A DNA stretch of 64,000 bases from Reichenbachiella versicolor (GCF_003171675.1 NZ_QFZQ01000008.1:62001-126000); one strand, 5' to 3'. Counted from the stretch's first letter, positions 51,845-61,855 are shown. Program-made: numbers and translations. The notes: a model not told the origin generated them from the sequence alone.

Positions 51845-52494
51845 GAGTTCTGATTGATAGCGCAAAAAGGATTGCTTATTTTTTCTTTTCCGATAGTTGT
51901 ACTACCGCCGTGGCCAGGATAAACTACCACATCGTCTTCTAACTTGAATAGTTTTTCATGTATGCTTTTGATTAAGATATCGAAGTCCCCTCCAGGTAGA
52001 TCTGTCCTACCGATACTGCCATCGAACAGCACATCTCCACCTATACATATTTTTTGATCTTTATTAAAAAACACTACATGTCCAGGAGCATGACCTGGTG
52101 TGAATAATATGTCCAATTCCGAATTACCAAACTTGATTTGATCACCTTCTTCAAAAAAACTTTCTGCTTCGACAGGATGATAACCTTGGAAGCCATATGC
52201 TGGGGCATACACTTCTACAGATTTTAAAGTCGCTTCGTCTTCTTTATGAATCTGTAAGCCTACATTGTATTTTTTCGAAATGAAAGCATTTCCAAAGACG
52301 TGATCAATATGACAGTGTGTATTCACTAATCCTACGACTTTTAGATTCATATCTTCTATGAATTCAACCAGATCGCGTTGCTCTACATCTTCATAACAGC
52401 CTGGGTCAATGATAATAGCTTCATTAGTCTCATCGTACAAGACGTACGTATTCTCCATGAATGGGTTAAATACGAAATTTTGAATTTGGATCAT
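51841..52494 (-). CDS. MBL-fold metallohydrolase (glyoxalase II-like)
   Basis: 217 residues. Zinc site motif NTHCHIDHVFG at about 58-68, PGHAPGHVVF, the bridging Asp in CIGGDVLFDGSIGRTDLPGGD and PGHG with a last His. The layout is that of bacterial glyoxalase II-like hydrolases, which cleave thioesters; substrate not assignable. No signal peptide. Its stop overlaps the pssA GTG by 4 bp. Confidence 0.88.
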   Translation of the reverse strand: MIQIQNFVFNPFMENTYVLYDETNEAIIIDPGCYEDVEQRDLVEFIEDMNLKVVGLVNTHCHIDHVFGNAFISKKYNVGLQIHKEDEATLKSVEVYAPAYGFQGYHPVEAESFFEEGDQIKFGNSELDILFTPGHAPGHVVFFNKDQKICIGGDVLFDGSIGRTDLPGGDFDILIKSIHEKLFKLEDDVVVYPGHGGSTTIGKEKISNPFCAINQNS

Positions 52495-52567
52495 AGCAAT
52501 AATACTTAATCCACAAATTTGTCGGTTTATTAGTCAATCACAAATAAATCCAACGCCGAAGCATTAC

Positions 52568-52849
52568 TTACTTATCTAAAAACAGAATAGTAGAAATAAA
52601 TAGTAATATGAAAATAGAAAAAGAGGTATAAAGCAGAGTAAAAAGTATGTTCAGTTTTATTCTTTCGTAAGACGTGACCTCGTTGTTCTCGTGTTTAATA
52701 AATTTAGGTTCAAAAAAACCTTCTTGAAAAACGGTTTTTAAGTCAGCTCCTTGAGTTTTTGCATAGATCAAATACCAACTATACGCAGAATAGGAGAGAC
52801 AAGAAAGTATCGCTATACCTGAGATAAAAAAGATCAAATCAATAGTCAT
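52568..52849 (-). CDS. Small two-helix membrane protein, function unknown
   Basis: 93 residues with hydrophobic segments at about 4-26 and 70-91. The charged loop between contains FFEPKFIKHENNEVTSYERIK. Not recognised. It lies 73 bp upstream of the MBL gene on the same strand. Coding status is supported by length, a sensible hydrophobic pattern and no overlapping gene. Confidence 0.5.
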   Translation of the reverse strand: MTIDLIFFISGIAILSCLSYSAYSWYLIYAKTQGADLKTVFQEGFFEPKFIKHENNEVTSYERIKLNILFTLLYTSFSIFILLFISTILFLDK

Positions 52850-53091
52850 TATAAATTTTTGTCTGTGCTTATTGACATTAAAATTACAATGGGTGTTGGT
52901 TGAGTGTATAGGTTGTCAATGTGATTTTTATCAGGAGGAAATTGAAAATTAGAAACTCGGATTCTAATTCTTTTGTTGGATATCAGTAGGTATATAGTGA
53001 TAAATAGAAAATTTACATTTTCAATCGCTTTATTAGATTCTTAGTCTGCAAATTTGTTCCATTGAATAGCTAATCAATTAAACATCCAGTA

Positions 53092-54165
53092 TTGAAAGAT
53101 TTCTTAATAGTCGGGCACGGTATCGCAGGAGCAGTTTTATCAAATCTATTGATAGAAAAAGGCAAGGCTATTGACGTATTGGACGAGCCAAATAAAAATA
53201 TTTCTTCGATGGTGGCTGCGGGGCTCTACAATCCTATTACTGGACGAAGAATGGTTAAAACTTGGATGGCCGATTCTTTATTTCCATCCATGTTAGAAAC
53301 CTATCGACGTTTAGAGAAGGTGTTATCATCGCAGTTTCTTCACGATATAGGAATTTACCGACCCTTTGTTGATATCGCGGAACAAAACGACTGGGATGCT
53401 AAGAGATCAGATGACAAATTCGCCCAGTTCATAGAAGATGTTGCGCGTGACTCTGTTTCAGAAATTGATCTCAATGATCCTCATGGAGGACTACATTTGG
53501 CACAGTCCGGATATCTAGACATTCCTGCTTTATTGTTGGCAAGTAGTGAAAGATTGAAAGCTTTGAACAGTTATAGCGAAGAAAATTTTGAAGAAGATAA
53601 ATTGGAGATAGGTGATGATACTGTCTTTTACAAAGGCACAGAGTATGGGCGTGTTATCTATTGTAATGGTCTTCGAGCACAAGAATCAAAGCATTTTGGA
53701 TGGTTACCATTCAGACCAGTGAAGGGAGATGTGATGATAATGAGTGGAGAAAAAGATCTTAAGAAAATTTATAATAGAGGGATTTTTATTCTTCCTAGAA
53801 AAAATAGAGAAGTAAAAGTGGGATCGACCTATCAAAATCATTTTGAGTCTATCGAACCAACCGAAAAGGGTCAAAATGAATTGTTAGAGAAGTTATCAGC
53901 TTTGTGTCATGAAAGCTTTGAAAGAAAAGAAGCTCTTGCAGGTGTCCGACCTGCGACCAAGGATAGAAGACCTTTGATTGGAAAACATCCCGAATATGGA
54001 CAATTTTATCTGTTCAATGGGTTTGGTTCTAAAGGAGTTTCATTAGTACCTTATTTTGCTCATGACTTATTGAGTCATCTGATTCATGGCACAGAGATAA
54101 ACGAAGATGTAAATCTTAATAGATACCTCAAAGAATATTCTAACCCTGTCAACATATCGCGCTAA
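53092..54165 (+). CDS. FAD-dependent oxidoreductase of the DAO/DadA type
   Basis: 357 residues from a TTG start placed directly before the first strand. The FAD-binding motif is FLIVGHGIAGAVLSNLLI at residues 3-20, with AAGLYNPITGRRMVKTW shortly after. The C-terminal half has GSTYQNHF and GVRPATKDRRPLIG, typical of D-amino-acid oxidase-like folds, and FNGFGSKGVSL near the end. The substrate is unknown; close relatives include tRNA-modification (MnmC C-terminal) oxidases. The next gene begins 1 bp after its stop. Confidence 0.82.
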   Translation: MKDFLIVGHGIAGAVLSNLLIEKGKAIDVLDEPNKNISSMVAAGLYNPITGRRMVKTWMADSLFPSMLETYRRLEKVLSSQFLHDIGIYRPFVDIAEQNDWDAKRSDDKFAQFIEDVARDSVSEIDLNDPHGGLHLAQSGYLDIPALLLASSERLKALNSYSEENFEEDKLEIGDDTVFYKGTEYGRVIYCNGLRAQESKHFGWLPFRPVKGDVMIMSGEKDLKKIYNRGIFILPRKNREVKVGSTYQNHFESIEPTEKGQNELLEKLSALCHESFERKEALAGVRPATKDRRPLIGKHPEYGQFYLFNGFGSKGVSLVPYFAHDLLSHLIHGTEINEDVNLNRYLKEYSNPVNISR

Positions 54166-54166
54166 A

Positions 54167-57100
54167 ATGAAGATCAAATATCTGATCATTTTGCTATTGA
54201 CTATGACTGGGTTCTTGTCTAGAGCACAGTACAAGCAGGTTGAATTTGGTCAAAACAGGGTACAGCATAAGAATTTTGACTGGCAATACTACGGTACTGA
54301 AAACTATGAAGTGCATTTTTATCGCGATGGTGAAGAGTATGCTCAAATTGCCATGGCTGAGCTTGATGAAGACTATGAAGCTATATCAGATATGATTGGT
54401 TATTCGCCATTTGCCAAAGCTCAAATTTTCGTTTATAACAATCATAGAGATCTTTTGCAAAGTAATGTAGGTGTAGGACAGCCGACTTTCACCATTGCTG
54501 GAGAAACCAGATTTGTTAAGTTGATGCTGGAGGCTGCGTATGCTGGTAGTGTTGTCGAATTCCGAAAGGAACTCAAATACAAGACCACTAAGATGCTGAT
54601 GGATGATATGATGTTTGGGGGGACACTTGGTGAGGTCTTTCAAAATTCTTACTTGCTCCATATGTCAGAGTGGTTTTTGGAAGGAGCTACCAGATATGTA
54701 GCCTATGGCTGGGATATCGAGATGGATGACTATGTGAGAGATCATTTGCTATATAAGAAACTTCGACCATTTAAAAGGTTGGAAGGCGAAACAGCAGCAT
54801 TAGTAGGGCAGTCCGTCTGGAACTACATTGCTGTACGATATGGCAAGAGTAACTTGAGTAATATCTTAAACCTTACCAGAATCATTAGAAATGAAGAAGT
54901 AAGTATTGCAAGTTCACTTGGGATATCCTTCGAGCAGTTCATGTTTGAGTGGGCAGATTACTATGGAGTACCTATGGAAGCCTTGAATGCTGCCTATATC
55001 GAACCGACTAAGGAAGATAGAATTGTTAAGACGTTTAACAAAGACAGCAAGCTTACCAAAATGAGAGTAAGCCCTGATGGTACGAAACTAGCATATGTCC
55101 AAAACACTGAAGGTAAGTACAAAATTGTTATCAAAAATTTAGAGAACGGTAGAGAGAATGTTGCCCATAGAGGAGGTTATACACTTATTGACCAGGAAAA
55201 TTCATTTCACCTTCCCTTGATTGCATGGGCAAATGATCATCAATTAGGTATTGTAGAAAAAGATTATAATGACCTTCAACTTGTAACATTTGACTTGAAT
55301 AAGGGCAACAAACAGAAAAAGACGCTAAGGAAGTTTAACATGGTCAATGATTTGAGTTACAATGACAATGGAAAGCTTGCCATTATTAGTGCAGAGACTA
55401 AAGGCCAAACCGATTTATTCCTCTTGAGTACCAGAAAAAATGCCATTAAAAGATTGACTAAAGATGGATGGGATGATTTACATCCAAGGTTTATCCCAGG
55501 TACTGATGCCATTGTCTTTAGTTCCAATCGTACCATTGATTCCCTTCGAGTACCACCAGAGTCTTCCGACGCTCCACCAGATGTTTTGAATTTGTTCGCC
55601 TACGATCTGGATACTACAAGAACACTGTTGAAAAGATTAACAAATACGTTGAGTAACGATAAACATCCTGTCGCATTGGACAAGGATAATGTGTATTATC
55701 TCAGTGATTTAAAAGGGATCAATAATATGTATAAGTATAGCTTCGTCGATGACACTTATACTCAAATCACCAATTTCCGTACGAGTATGACAGATTATGA
55801 CATTAATCAATACACAAAGGATTTGGCTTTTCTGATGCTCAATAAAGGACAGGCAAAAATTTACTTAAATAGAAATTACGATTTAGAACAGACTGTTTTT
55901 CCTCCATCCACTTTAAGACAACAGGTTCGCCAAGTGGAGTATTTGAGAGAGAAGAGAGAGAGTCAAAAAACAGAAGAGCTTTTTGATGAGTTGAAGCAAG
56001 ATTGGGAGATTTTCAATCCGGATAGTGTGGTAGCAGAAGAATTCTCGGATGAATATGCTTTATCAATAAATTATGAATCTACTCAAAATGAACTCAACGC
56101 AAAGAATCGTGAAGCTGAAGAAGGGTTTTTGAACCTGAACAATTATGTGTTTCAGATACCTGAAGATTCTTCTTCTGTTCAGACTGAAACCATTGAGCCA
56201 ATTGGCGATGACTATGATCCATTGGACTTTTTATTTGCTGGTGATACGCTGGGAAGTAACTTTGAGAAACCACAAGGTGAAGCTACGATCATGGTGCCAG
56301 AGGATGACGGCTATATCAATTTGAATAATTACGTCTTCGGTCAGTCGAAGCCTGTCATAGACACAAAAACTGTAGGCGGTAGATCTATAGGAGCAGAATA
56401 TGACCCTTTGAGTCAATATTATGATGATGGTCAGTTTGAATTAGATTCAACTATTGTACAAACTCCTGCTGATACTATATTATCTCCAGATCATTTTCAG
56501 TTTGAAGAGGAAATTCCTGAGGAAGAAGATAAGTTTTCATTCTTATCTATTTACTTGAAGATGCAAGAAGAGCCAGAAGTAGTAGGGCCACTTCCATTTG
56601 TTACCTCATTTTCAATAGACAATCTAGTGACTTCCATGGTCTTTGATCAGTATCGTGGTTTTGGCATATTGATGGAGACTCAGATGTCAGATTTGCTAGA
56701 CAATCATCGATTTAATGGTGGTATGATGTTTATTACAGATTTCCAAAGTGGAGATTTTTTTGCAGAGTACAAATACCTAAAGAATCCAATAGATTATCAT
56801 GCTCGCTATGATCGTAGAGTAATATTTAAAGAAGGAGATGAGCCATTTTTCAGTGATTATGGATTTCGAAATTATATCCAAAAGTATAAGATGAATACAT
56901 TCACCATTGGAGCTTCCTTGCCAACTTCTGTAGCCACACGCTTTGAAGGAGATGTTTTTATGGCCTTTACAGAAGGGCAAAACTTGCATCCGGATGTATT
57001 AGCAAATAGTTTTCCAGCCTCCGACGTATTTAGCGGTTCAAGTCATGACTACGGAGGATATAGGCTTAGCTGGGTCTTTGATAGGACCGTTTCCAATGGT

Positions 57101-57808
57101 CTGAATTTGTTTGAAGGGGCAAGAGGTAAACTTACTTATGAGCAATACGAATGTTTTACAGATGAAAGGTTAAGCTTCAGAACACTATCTGCAGATATTA
57201 GACGCTATCAAAAAATTCATAAAGAACTGATACTAGCAGGTCGAATTTACTATGCTCGGTCATTAGGAAACAATCCAAGAACCTATATGCTGGGAGGTAT
57301 GGATAATTGGATAGGAAGTAGTTCTGACAATACAGACAACCTTGATACCCCACTCAGTTTTAGCAATCATAAGGATAATTCTGAAGTGCTTTTTTCCGAA
57401 TTCGTCAATCTTAGAGGATTTGATTTGAACAGGTTTAGTGGCGAAAATGTATTGACAGGTTCTGCTGAGTTGAGGTGGCCAATAGTTCAATATTTTTCTA
57501 CAGGAGCGATTAAATCTGACTTTTTAAGAAATCTGATGTTCATAGGTTTTTATGATATCGGTTCTGCATGGACCGGGCCCTCACCATTCGAAGAAGGCAA
57601 TTCTGTAGATACTCGTGAAGTTGGTTCTGAAGAATCTATATTCACTGCTGTTGTTCGTACAACAAGAAACCCTTGGCTAGCCAGTTATGGATTTGGAGTA
57701 CGCACCGCACTCCTTGGATACTATGCTCGTTTTGATTTTGCTAAGCCTATCGAGGATTATCGAATTGGAAACATGAAATTTTACGTCACCATAGGCTACG
57801 ATTTTTAA
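54167..57808 (+). CDS. Large outer-membrane protein: degenerate gluzincin-like domain, TolB-type propeller, C-terminal beta-barrel
   Basis: 1213 residues. Signal peptide (YLIILLLTMTGFLSRAQ). Residues 35-290 resemble a peptidase MA-like gluzincin, with EWFLEG at 168-173, but the place of HExxH reads KELKY (134-138), so zinc binding is lost. About 290-560 is a WD40/TolB-type propeller (KMRVSPDGTKLAYV). A long acidic, low-complexity linker (about 600-800) follows, with two copies of YINLNNYVF-like text. The last 400 residues form a surface-antigen-type barrel (FTAVVRTTRNPWLASYGFGVRT, ending VTIGYDF). It is probably inserted in the outer membrane. Function unknown. Confidence 0.72.
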   Translation: MKIKYLIILLLTMTGFLSRAQYKQVEFGQNRVQHKNFDWQYYGTENYEVHFYRDGEEYAQIAMAELDEDYEAISDMIGYSPFAKAQIFVYNNHRDLLQSNVGVGQPTFTIAGETRFVKLMLEAAYAGSVVEFRKELKYKTTKMLMDDMMFGGTLGEVFQNSYLLHMSEWFLEGATRYVAYGWDIEMDDYVRDHLLYKKLRPFKRLEGETAALVGQSVWNYIAVRYGKSNLSNILNLTRIIRNEEVSIASSLGISFEQFMFEWADYYGVPMEALNAAYIEPTKEDRIVKTFNKDSKLTKMRVSPDGTKLAYVQNTEGKYKIVIKNLENGRENVAHRGGYTLIDQENSFHLPLIAWANDHQLGIVEKDYNDLQLVTFDLNKGNKQKKTLRKFNMVNDLSYNDNGKLAIISAETKGQTDLFLLSTRKNAIKRLTKDGWDDLHPRFIPGTDAIVFSSNRTIDSLRVPPESSDAPPDVLNLFAYDLDTTRTLLKRLTNTLSNDKHPVALDKDNVYYLSDLKGINNMYKYSFVDDTYTQITNFRTSMTDYDINQYTKDLAFLMLNKGQAKIYLNRNYDLEQTVFPPSTLRQQVRQVEYLREKRESQKTEELFDELKQDWEIFNPDSVVAEEFSDEYALSINYESTQNELNAKNREAEEGFLNLNNYVFQIPEDSSSVQTETIEPIGDDYDPLDFLFAGDTLGSNFEKPQGEATIMVPEDDGYINLNNYVFGQSKPVIDTKTVGGRSIGAEYDPLSQYYDDGQFELDSTIVQTPADTILSPDHFQFEEEIPEEEDKFSFLSIYLKMQEEPEVVGPLPFVTSFSIDNLVTSMVFDQYRGFGILMETQMSDLLDNHRFNGGMMFITDFQSGDFFAEYKYLKNPIDYHARYDRRVIFKEGDEPFFSDYGFRNYIQKYKMNTFTIGASLPTSVATRFEGDVFMAFTEGQNLHPDVLANSFPASDVFSGSSHDYGGYRLSWVFDRTVSNGLNLFEGARGKLTYEQYECFTDERLSFRTLSADIRRYQKIHKELILAGRIYYARSLGNNPRTYMLGGMDNWIGSSSDNTDNLDTPLSFSNHKDNSEVLFSEFVNLRGFDLNRFSGENVLTGSAELRWPIVQYFSTGAIKSDFLRNLMFIGFYDIGSAWTGPSPFEEGNSVDTREVGSEESIFTAVVRTTRNPWLASYGFGVRTALLGYYARFDFAKPIEDYRIGNMKFYVTIGYDF

Positions 57809-57955
57809 TTGTAATTCAATTCTGCAAATCTTAAGTAAACAATGCAAGAAAATTTACAGTCTCTATTCACTTCAGTTTATTGGTGCTAAACGATCATAAA
57901 TAATTAGGTATTAGACCTCTGACGGCAATAACCGATATTTTCTGCACATTTGCAT

Positions 57956-58834
57956 ATGGTAAAATCAATGACAGGTTATGGTATAGCTCAGTTTGAAGAC
58001 GATCAACTCAGCATATCGGTAGAGATTAAGACTCTCAATTCTAAATTTTTAGACTGCGCTGCCAAGCTTCCAAAGGAAGTGTCGATATACGAAAATGAAA
58101 TCCGAAAAATTATCGGAGACAAACTCGTCAGAGGTAAGGCTAATTTTACCATTGAAGTTTCTTTCAAATCAGGAGTAAATTCCTCTCCTACTGTCGATCA
58201 AGAGGTTTTTGATCATTATAAAGCTGAGTTTAGCAATGCCGCTGGTGATATGAAAATTACTGATGCTGATCTTTATGCTCAGATAATGAAAATGTCTGAT
58301 GTGCTAGTTTTGAAAGAACAAGACACCAATTCAATGCTGGACAAAGCCAAAGTTTTGGAGCTCACAGAGCAAGCCATAGATCAATGTGACCAATACCGAA
58401 TAGATGAAGGTAAATCGATAGAGGAAGCCATGATTGGTTTCGGAAAAAATATCGCGATCACACTGGAAGCTATAAAAAAACGGAACCCAGAAAGAATAGA
58501 AAACATCAAGTCTAGAATCAATGCTAGTCTAGAGGAATTAGAGTCTTCAGAAAAAGCTGATCCAAATCGTTTTGAACAGGAGTTGATTTACTACATCGAG
58601 AAACTTGATATTTCAGAAGAATTTGTACGACTAGGCAACCATATCGAATACTATCAAGAGACTTTAGCAAGCTCCGATTCACAAGGCAAGAAGCTAGGAT
58701 TTATTAGTCAGGAAATGGGTCGTGAGATCAATACTATCGGTTCAAAAGCTAATGATTCGGAGATCCAAAGATTGGTCGTAGAGATGAAAGATGAACTCGA
58801 AAAAATCAAAGAACAAGTATTGAATATTGTTTGA
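57956..58834 (+). CDS. yicC: YicC-family protein (endoribonuclease-like)
   Basis: 292 residues from ATG 57956 (a TTG two codons earlier is weaker). The start VKSMTGYG is the family signature, and the C-terminal DUF1732-type region has SSDSQGKKLGFISQEMGREIN and NTIGSKAND. YicC proteins are linked to RNA turnover in enterobacteria, where a nuclease activity has been reported, and to stress or stationary-phase survival; in this organism the role is inferred. Its 3' region runs into the 41-bp palindromic repeat array and then a strong terminator. Confidence 0.92.
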   Translation: MVKSMTGYGIAQFEDDQLSISVEIKTLNSKFLDCAAKLPKEVSIYENEIRKIIGDKLVRGKANFTIEVSFKSGVNSSPTVDQEVFDHYKAEFSNAAGDMKITDADLYAQIMKMSDVLVLKEQDTNSMLDKAKVLELTEQAIDQCDQYRIDEGKSIEEAMIGFGKNIAITLEAIKKRNPERIENIKSRINASLEELESSEKADPNRFEQELIYYIEKLDISEEFVRLGNHIEYYQETLASSDSQGKKLGFISQEMGREINTIGSKANDSEIQRLVVEMKDELEKIKEQVLNIV

Positions 58835-58901
58835 TTTTTCTACCAGATGTCTTTTTGATTCATTCTTGAAACAATCAACGTAATAAAACCTTGCCGTTAG
58901 C

Positions 58902-59148
58902 GAGCGAGGATAAAATCAGGATTAATTTTTTTGATCGATAATTTGCGACAGTAAAAACTGACGCTGATTTTCTTATTGTAATCTTGCGGCATTAAAAATA
59001 GAAGTTGATTTTCTTGCCGCAGTGCTACGACATTAAAAAATGAGACAATTTACTTTGTCGTAATACTGCGAGATGAATGTTGAGATTAAAATTTAAAGCC
59101 GTAGTGCATCAGGATAAAAAACAGAGAAGTATTTCTTTGCCGCAGATG
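58902..59148 (+). repeat. Six-unit degenerate tandem repeat, 41-bp period, with palindromic junctions
   Basis: Units start at 58902, 58943, 58984, 59025, 59066 and 59107 (five of 41 bp, the last 42 bp). Junctions share TTGCCGyArTrCTGCGrCATTAAAA-like text and are partly palindromic; unit 58984 begins GCGGCA and ends TGCCGC, and unit 59025 begins ACGACA and ends TGTCGT, a compensatory pair. Interiors vary and are AT-rich. The array occupies the 462-bp gap between yicC and lgt, and a terminator lies 50 bp beyond. No open reading frame fits it. Confidence 0.8.
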
Positions 59149-59198
59149 AACCGCTTGTATTTTAACTTTCGGATAAAAGTCAAAGTATATAAAAACAG

Positions 59199-59238
59199 AG
59201 GAGCTTGTTCCATATCGAAACAAGCTCCTTTGTTTTTT
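59199..59238. terminator. Bidirectional-looking intrinsic terminator between yicC and lgt
   Basis: Perfect 11-bp stem AGGAGCTTGTT (59199-59209) with AACAAGCTCCT (59219-59229), followed by TTGTTTTTT on the + strand and a T-rich tail on the minus strand. It serves yicC and, reading the other way, lgt. Confidence 0.88.
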
Positions 59239-59296
59239 AAATAAAATCCTTTGAATAAGGTTGATGTCTACACCTTAGAGATAAGTGTCCGGAAAA

Positions 59297-60382
59297 CTAC
59301 TGTTCCGTCTTTTCTCCAAATTTGAAAGAGTATATCAATATACCCAATCCAAACAGGAACATTGGAATGCTCAGCCATTGACCCATGTTGAGAGGAATAT
59401 CAGCTTCCCAGCCTACTTGGTTTTCCTTAGAAAATTCTACTAGGAATCTTTCAATCCAAAGCATTACCATGAAAAGTCCGAATATAGTACCATTATTCAA
59501 CTGGTGTCTGTGATGATAGTAGACATGAGCTAAAATCAAAAATATGACTAAGCAAGCAATGGCTTCATAGAGCTGGCCTGGATGTCTGGAGATTCCTTGT
59601 AGTTCTATAGTAGCTTTGACAATATTATTCTTTTTCCCTGTAGAGACTTTTATGTCTTGATTAGTCAAAGCAAAATGCTCGCTTACTTGACTAGAGCGAC
59701 TAATGATAGACTTTATAGTTCTTTTAATGCTTTCAGCTTTTGCAGACTCGTCATTCACCATGCCACGCTTGTAGGTCAATTCTAGATTTACAGGAACATA
59801 TTCCCCCAAATCTTGGTCGCCTTTACTAAACGAAATGTCTTCAATCGCTCGATCTTCACGTAATACAGCTTCCTCCAAGCTCCTTGCGAATACAACACCA
59901 TAATCACTCTTGGTAGGTTTACCGATTATTTCAGAGTTCATAAAATTCCCAGTACGAATCATCATCCCACTTAGGATCGTGATGATAGCCACACGGTCTA
60001 ATATCCATAGGTATCGGTAGTTGAATTTCTTCGCAAATAGATAAAGAGATATAAATAGAGCAATGGCCGCTCCATGACTGGCTAATCCTCCTTCCCACAC
60101 ATATAGAATTTTGATAGGGTTTGATAGATAGTAAGAAGGCTGATAAAACAAGCAATGACCAAGTCGAGCTCCTATGATCGTACCAGCTATCACATACATA
60201 GTCAGTTTATCGATATCTTTTTGGTTTCGTCCCTCTAGTTTGAACATGTATGACATGATGTACTGTCCGACGATAAATGCCATAGCGAAAAGAAGACCAT
60301 ACCATCTTACAGGGTGACCGATGCCTGGTATGACAAACATGTCTGGGCTTGGGCTCCAGATAATGAAGTTAATTATGTCCAT
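59297..60382 (-). CDS. lgt: Prolipoprotein diacylglyceryl transferase, long form
   Basis: 361 residues, about 80-90 longer than Escherichia coli Lgt. Conserved residues include His103 (ASHG) and Arg143 in the signature RTGNFMNSEIIG, then RHPGQLYEA near 266-274. The extra segment lies between YGVVFAR (about 161-167) and SRHPGQ (about 265) and is charged and periplasm-facing if topology is conserved; similar extensions occur in other Bacteroidota. Lgt attaches diacylglycerol to the lipobox cysteine, the first step for lipoproteins such as those at 31264 and 34110. It lies 6 bp downstream of trkH. Confidence 0.93.
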   Translation of the reverse strand: MDIINFIIWSPSPDMFVIPGIGHPVRWYGLLFAMAFIVGQYIMSYMFKLEGRNQKDIDKLTMYVIAGTIIGARLGHCLFYQPSYYLSNPIKILYVWEGGLASHGAAIALFISLYLFAKKFNYRYLWILDRVAIITILSGMMIRTGNFMNSEIIGKPTKSDYGVVFARSLEEAVLREDRAIEDISFSKGDQDLGEYVPVNLELTYKRGMVNDESAKAESIKRTIKSIISRSSQVSEHFALTNQDIKVSTGKKNNIVKATIELQGISRHPGQLYEAIACLVIFLILAHVYYHHRHQLNNGTIFGLFMVMLWIERFLVEFSKENQVGWEADIPLNMGQWLSIPMFLFGLGILIYSFKFGEKTEQ

Positions 60383-60388
60383 AAGTGC

Positions 60389-61846
60389 TTATACTTTTTT
60401 CCAGAAATAAGGAGTCAGCAATATTAGTACAGTAAATAGTTCTAATCTACCGAGTAACATTAAGAAACTGAGAAACCATTTACCAGCAAGAGGAATTTGA
60501 GAGAAATTATCAACAGGACCTACATCTCCTAGACCTGGGCCTATATTCCCTAGAGACGTAGCGACAGATCCCAATGCAGTCAAAAAGTCGACTCCGATCC
60601 AAGTCATAATAACAGAGCCAGTAGCAAAAATGGCAATGTAAATCATGATGAATGCTAGAATGTTGAAGGTGATATCTCTGTGAACTGCTTTTTTGTTGAG
60701 TCTCACAGGGATAATTGCCGATGGGTGTAGCTGACGCTTAAGCTCTAGAATACTGTTTTTAATTAATATAACATGTCTTACGATCTTAACTCCCCCAGCC
60801 GTACTTCCAGCCGACGCTCCCAGAAACATCGCCACGAAAATGATCATAACTGTATTTGATGGCCAAAGGGAATAATCTGCAGTGACATATCCTGTGGTAG
60901 TAATAATAGATACTACTTGAAACAGACTGTCTCTAAAAGATGTTTCCCATTCTTCACCGTAGTGTAGGTGTACATTGAACCCTATGAGAATAGTCAATAG
61001 TAATGTGGTGATCAAGTAAAATTTAAACTCTTCGTTTCGGAATACAGTCTTGAATTTACCATGTAGTCCAAAATATGTCATAGTGAAGTTCGTACCCGCT
61101 AAGAACATGAACAGGATGATCACATACTGAATAAAAGGAGACTGATAGTGAGCAACGCTGGCATTTTTAGTAGAAAACCCTCCCGTAGCCATAGTCGTCA
61201 AGGCGTGATTCAGAGCATCATAGAAAGTCATACCACCGATCCAAAGAAGGCATAGTTCAGTGAATGTTAAACCAACATAAATAAACCACAGTCTTTTAGC
61301 CGTTTCGGTAATTCTAGGTTTCAGTTTATCAGGCGTAATACCAGGAGCTTCAGCTACGAATAGCTGCATACCTCCGATTCCTAATAGGGGAAGGATCGCC
61401 ACCGCCAGTACGATAATACCCATTCCTCCTATCCATTGTGTCAAACTTCTCCACATCAAGACTCCTTGGTCTACAGCTTCGATATCTGTCAGAATAGTAG
61501 CGCCAGTAGTCGTAAATCCTGAAATAGTCTCGAAAAAAGCATCCGTAAAATTATCAATAGACCCACTGAGGATATAGGGTAATGTACCAAATAGTGACAT
61601 CGACAACCATCCTAAGGTTACAATTAAATAACCATCCTTTTTCTTAAGTTCTTTCGAAGTGTTTTGGCGCGTGGCTACGAAAGTCACGAAACCAATGAAC
61701 ATGGTAGTAAGTGAAGAGACTAGTATTGGAAACAAGTCATCTGTTTCAAAATACAAGCTGAAAGGTACGCAAGTCATCATGAATGCTCCGTTGAGAAGAA
61801 TCAACAGACCGAGCACGTTGATGATGACTTTATAATTGAACTTCAT
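60389..61846 (-). CDS. trkH: TrkH-family potassium uptake protein, membrane subunit
   Basis: 485 residues with eight or more membrane helices and four pore loops. Filter-type motifs in order: GFTTTGAT, MATGGFST, TTTGYVT and SLGNIGPG. Tail sequence includes FLMLLGRLELFTVLILL, a usual TrkH ending. It conducts K+ into the cell with the TrkA regulator encoded 9 bp upstream. The transcript probably continues into lgt. Confidence 0.95.
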   Translation of the reverse strand: MKFNYKVIINVLGLLILLNGAFMMTCVPFSLYFETDDLFPILVSSLTTMFIGFVTFVATRQNTSKELKKKDGYLIVTLGWLSMSLFGTLPYILSGSIDNFTDAFFETISGFTTTGATILTDIEAVDQGVLMWRSLTQWIGGMGIIVLAVAILPLLGIGGMQLFVAEAPGITPDKLKPRITETAKRLWFIYVGLTFTELCLLWIGGMTFYDALNHALTTMATGGFSTKNASVAHYQSPFIQYVIILFMFLAGTNFTMTYFGLHGKFKTVFRNEEFKFYLITTLLLTILIGFNVHLHYGEEWETSFRDSLFQVVSIITTTGYVTADYSLWPSNTVMIIFVAMFLGASAGSTAGGVKIVRHVILIKNSILELKRQLHPSAIIPVRLNKKAVHRDITFNILAFIMIYIAIFATGSVIMTWIGVDFLTALGSVATSLGNIGPGLGDVGPVDNFSQIPLAGKWFLSFLMLLGRLELFTVLILLTPYFWKKV

Positions 61847-61855
61847 TGGATTTGT

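Noticed and set aside
58902-59148. CRISPR array at the 41-bp repeats
   Set aside because: The conserved part is degenerate, variable interiors are only about 15 bp, and there are no cas genes nearby.
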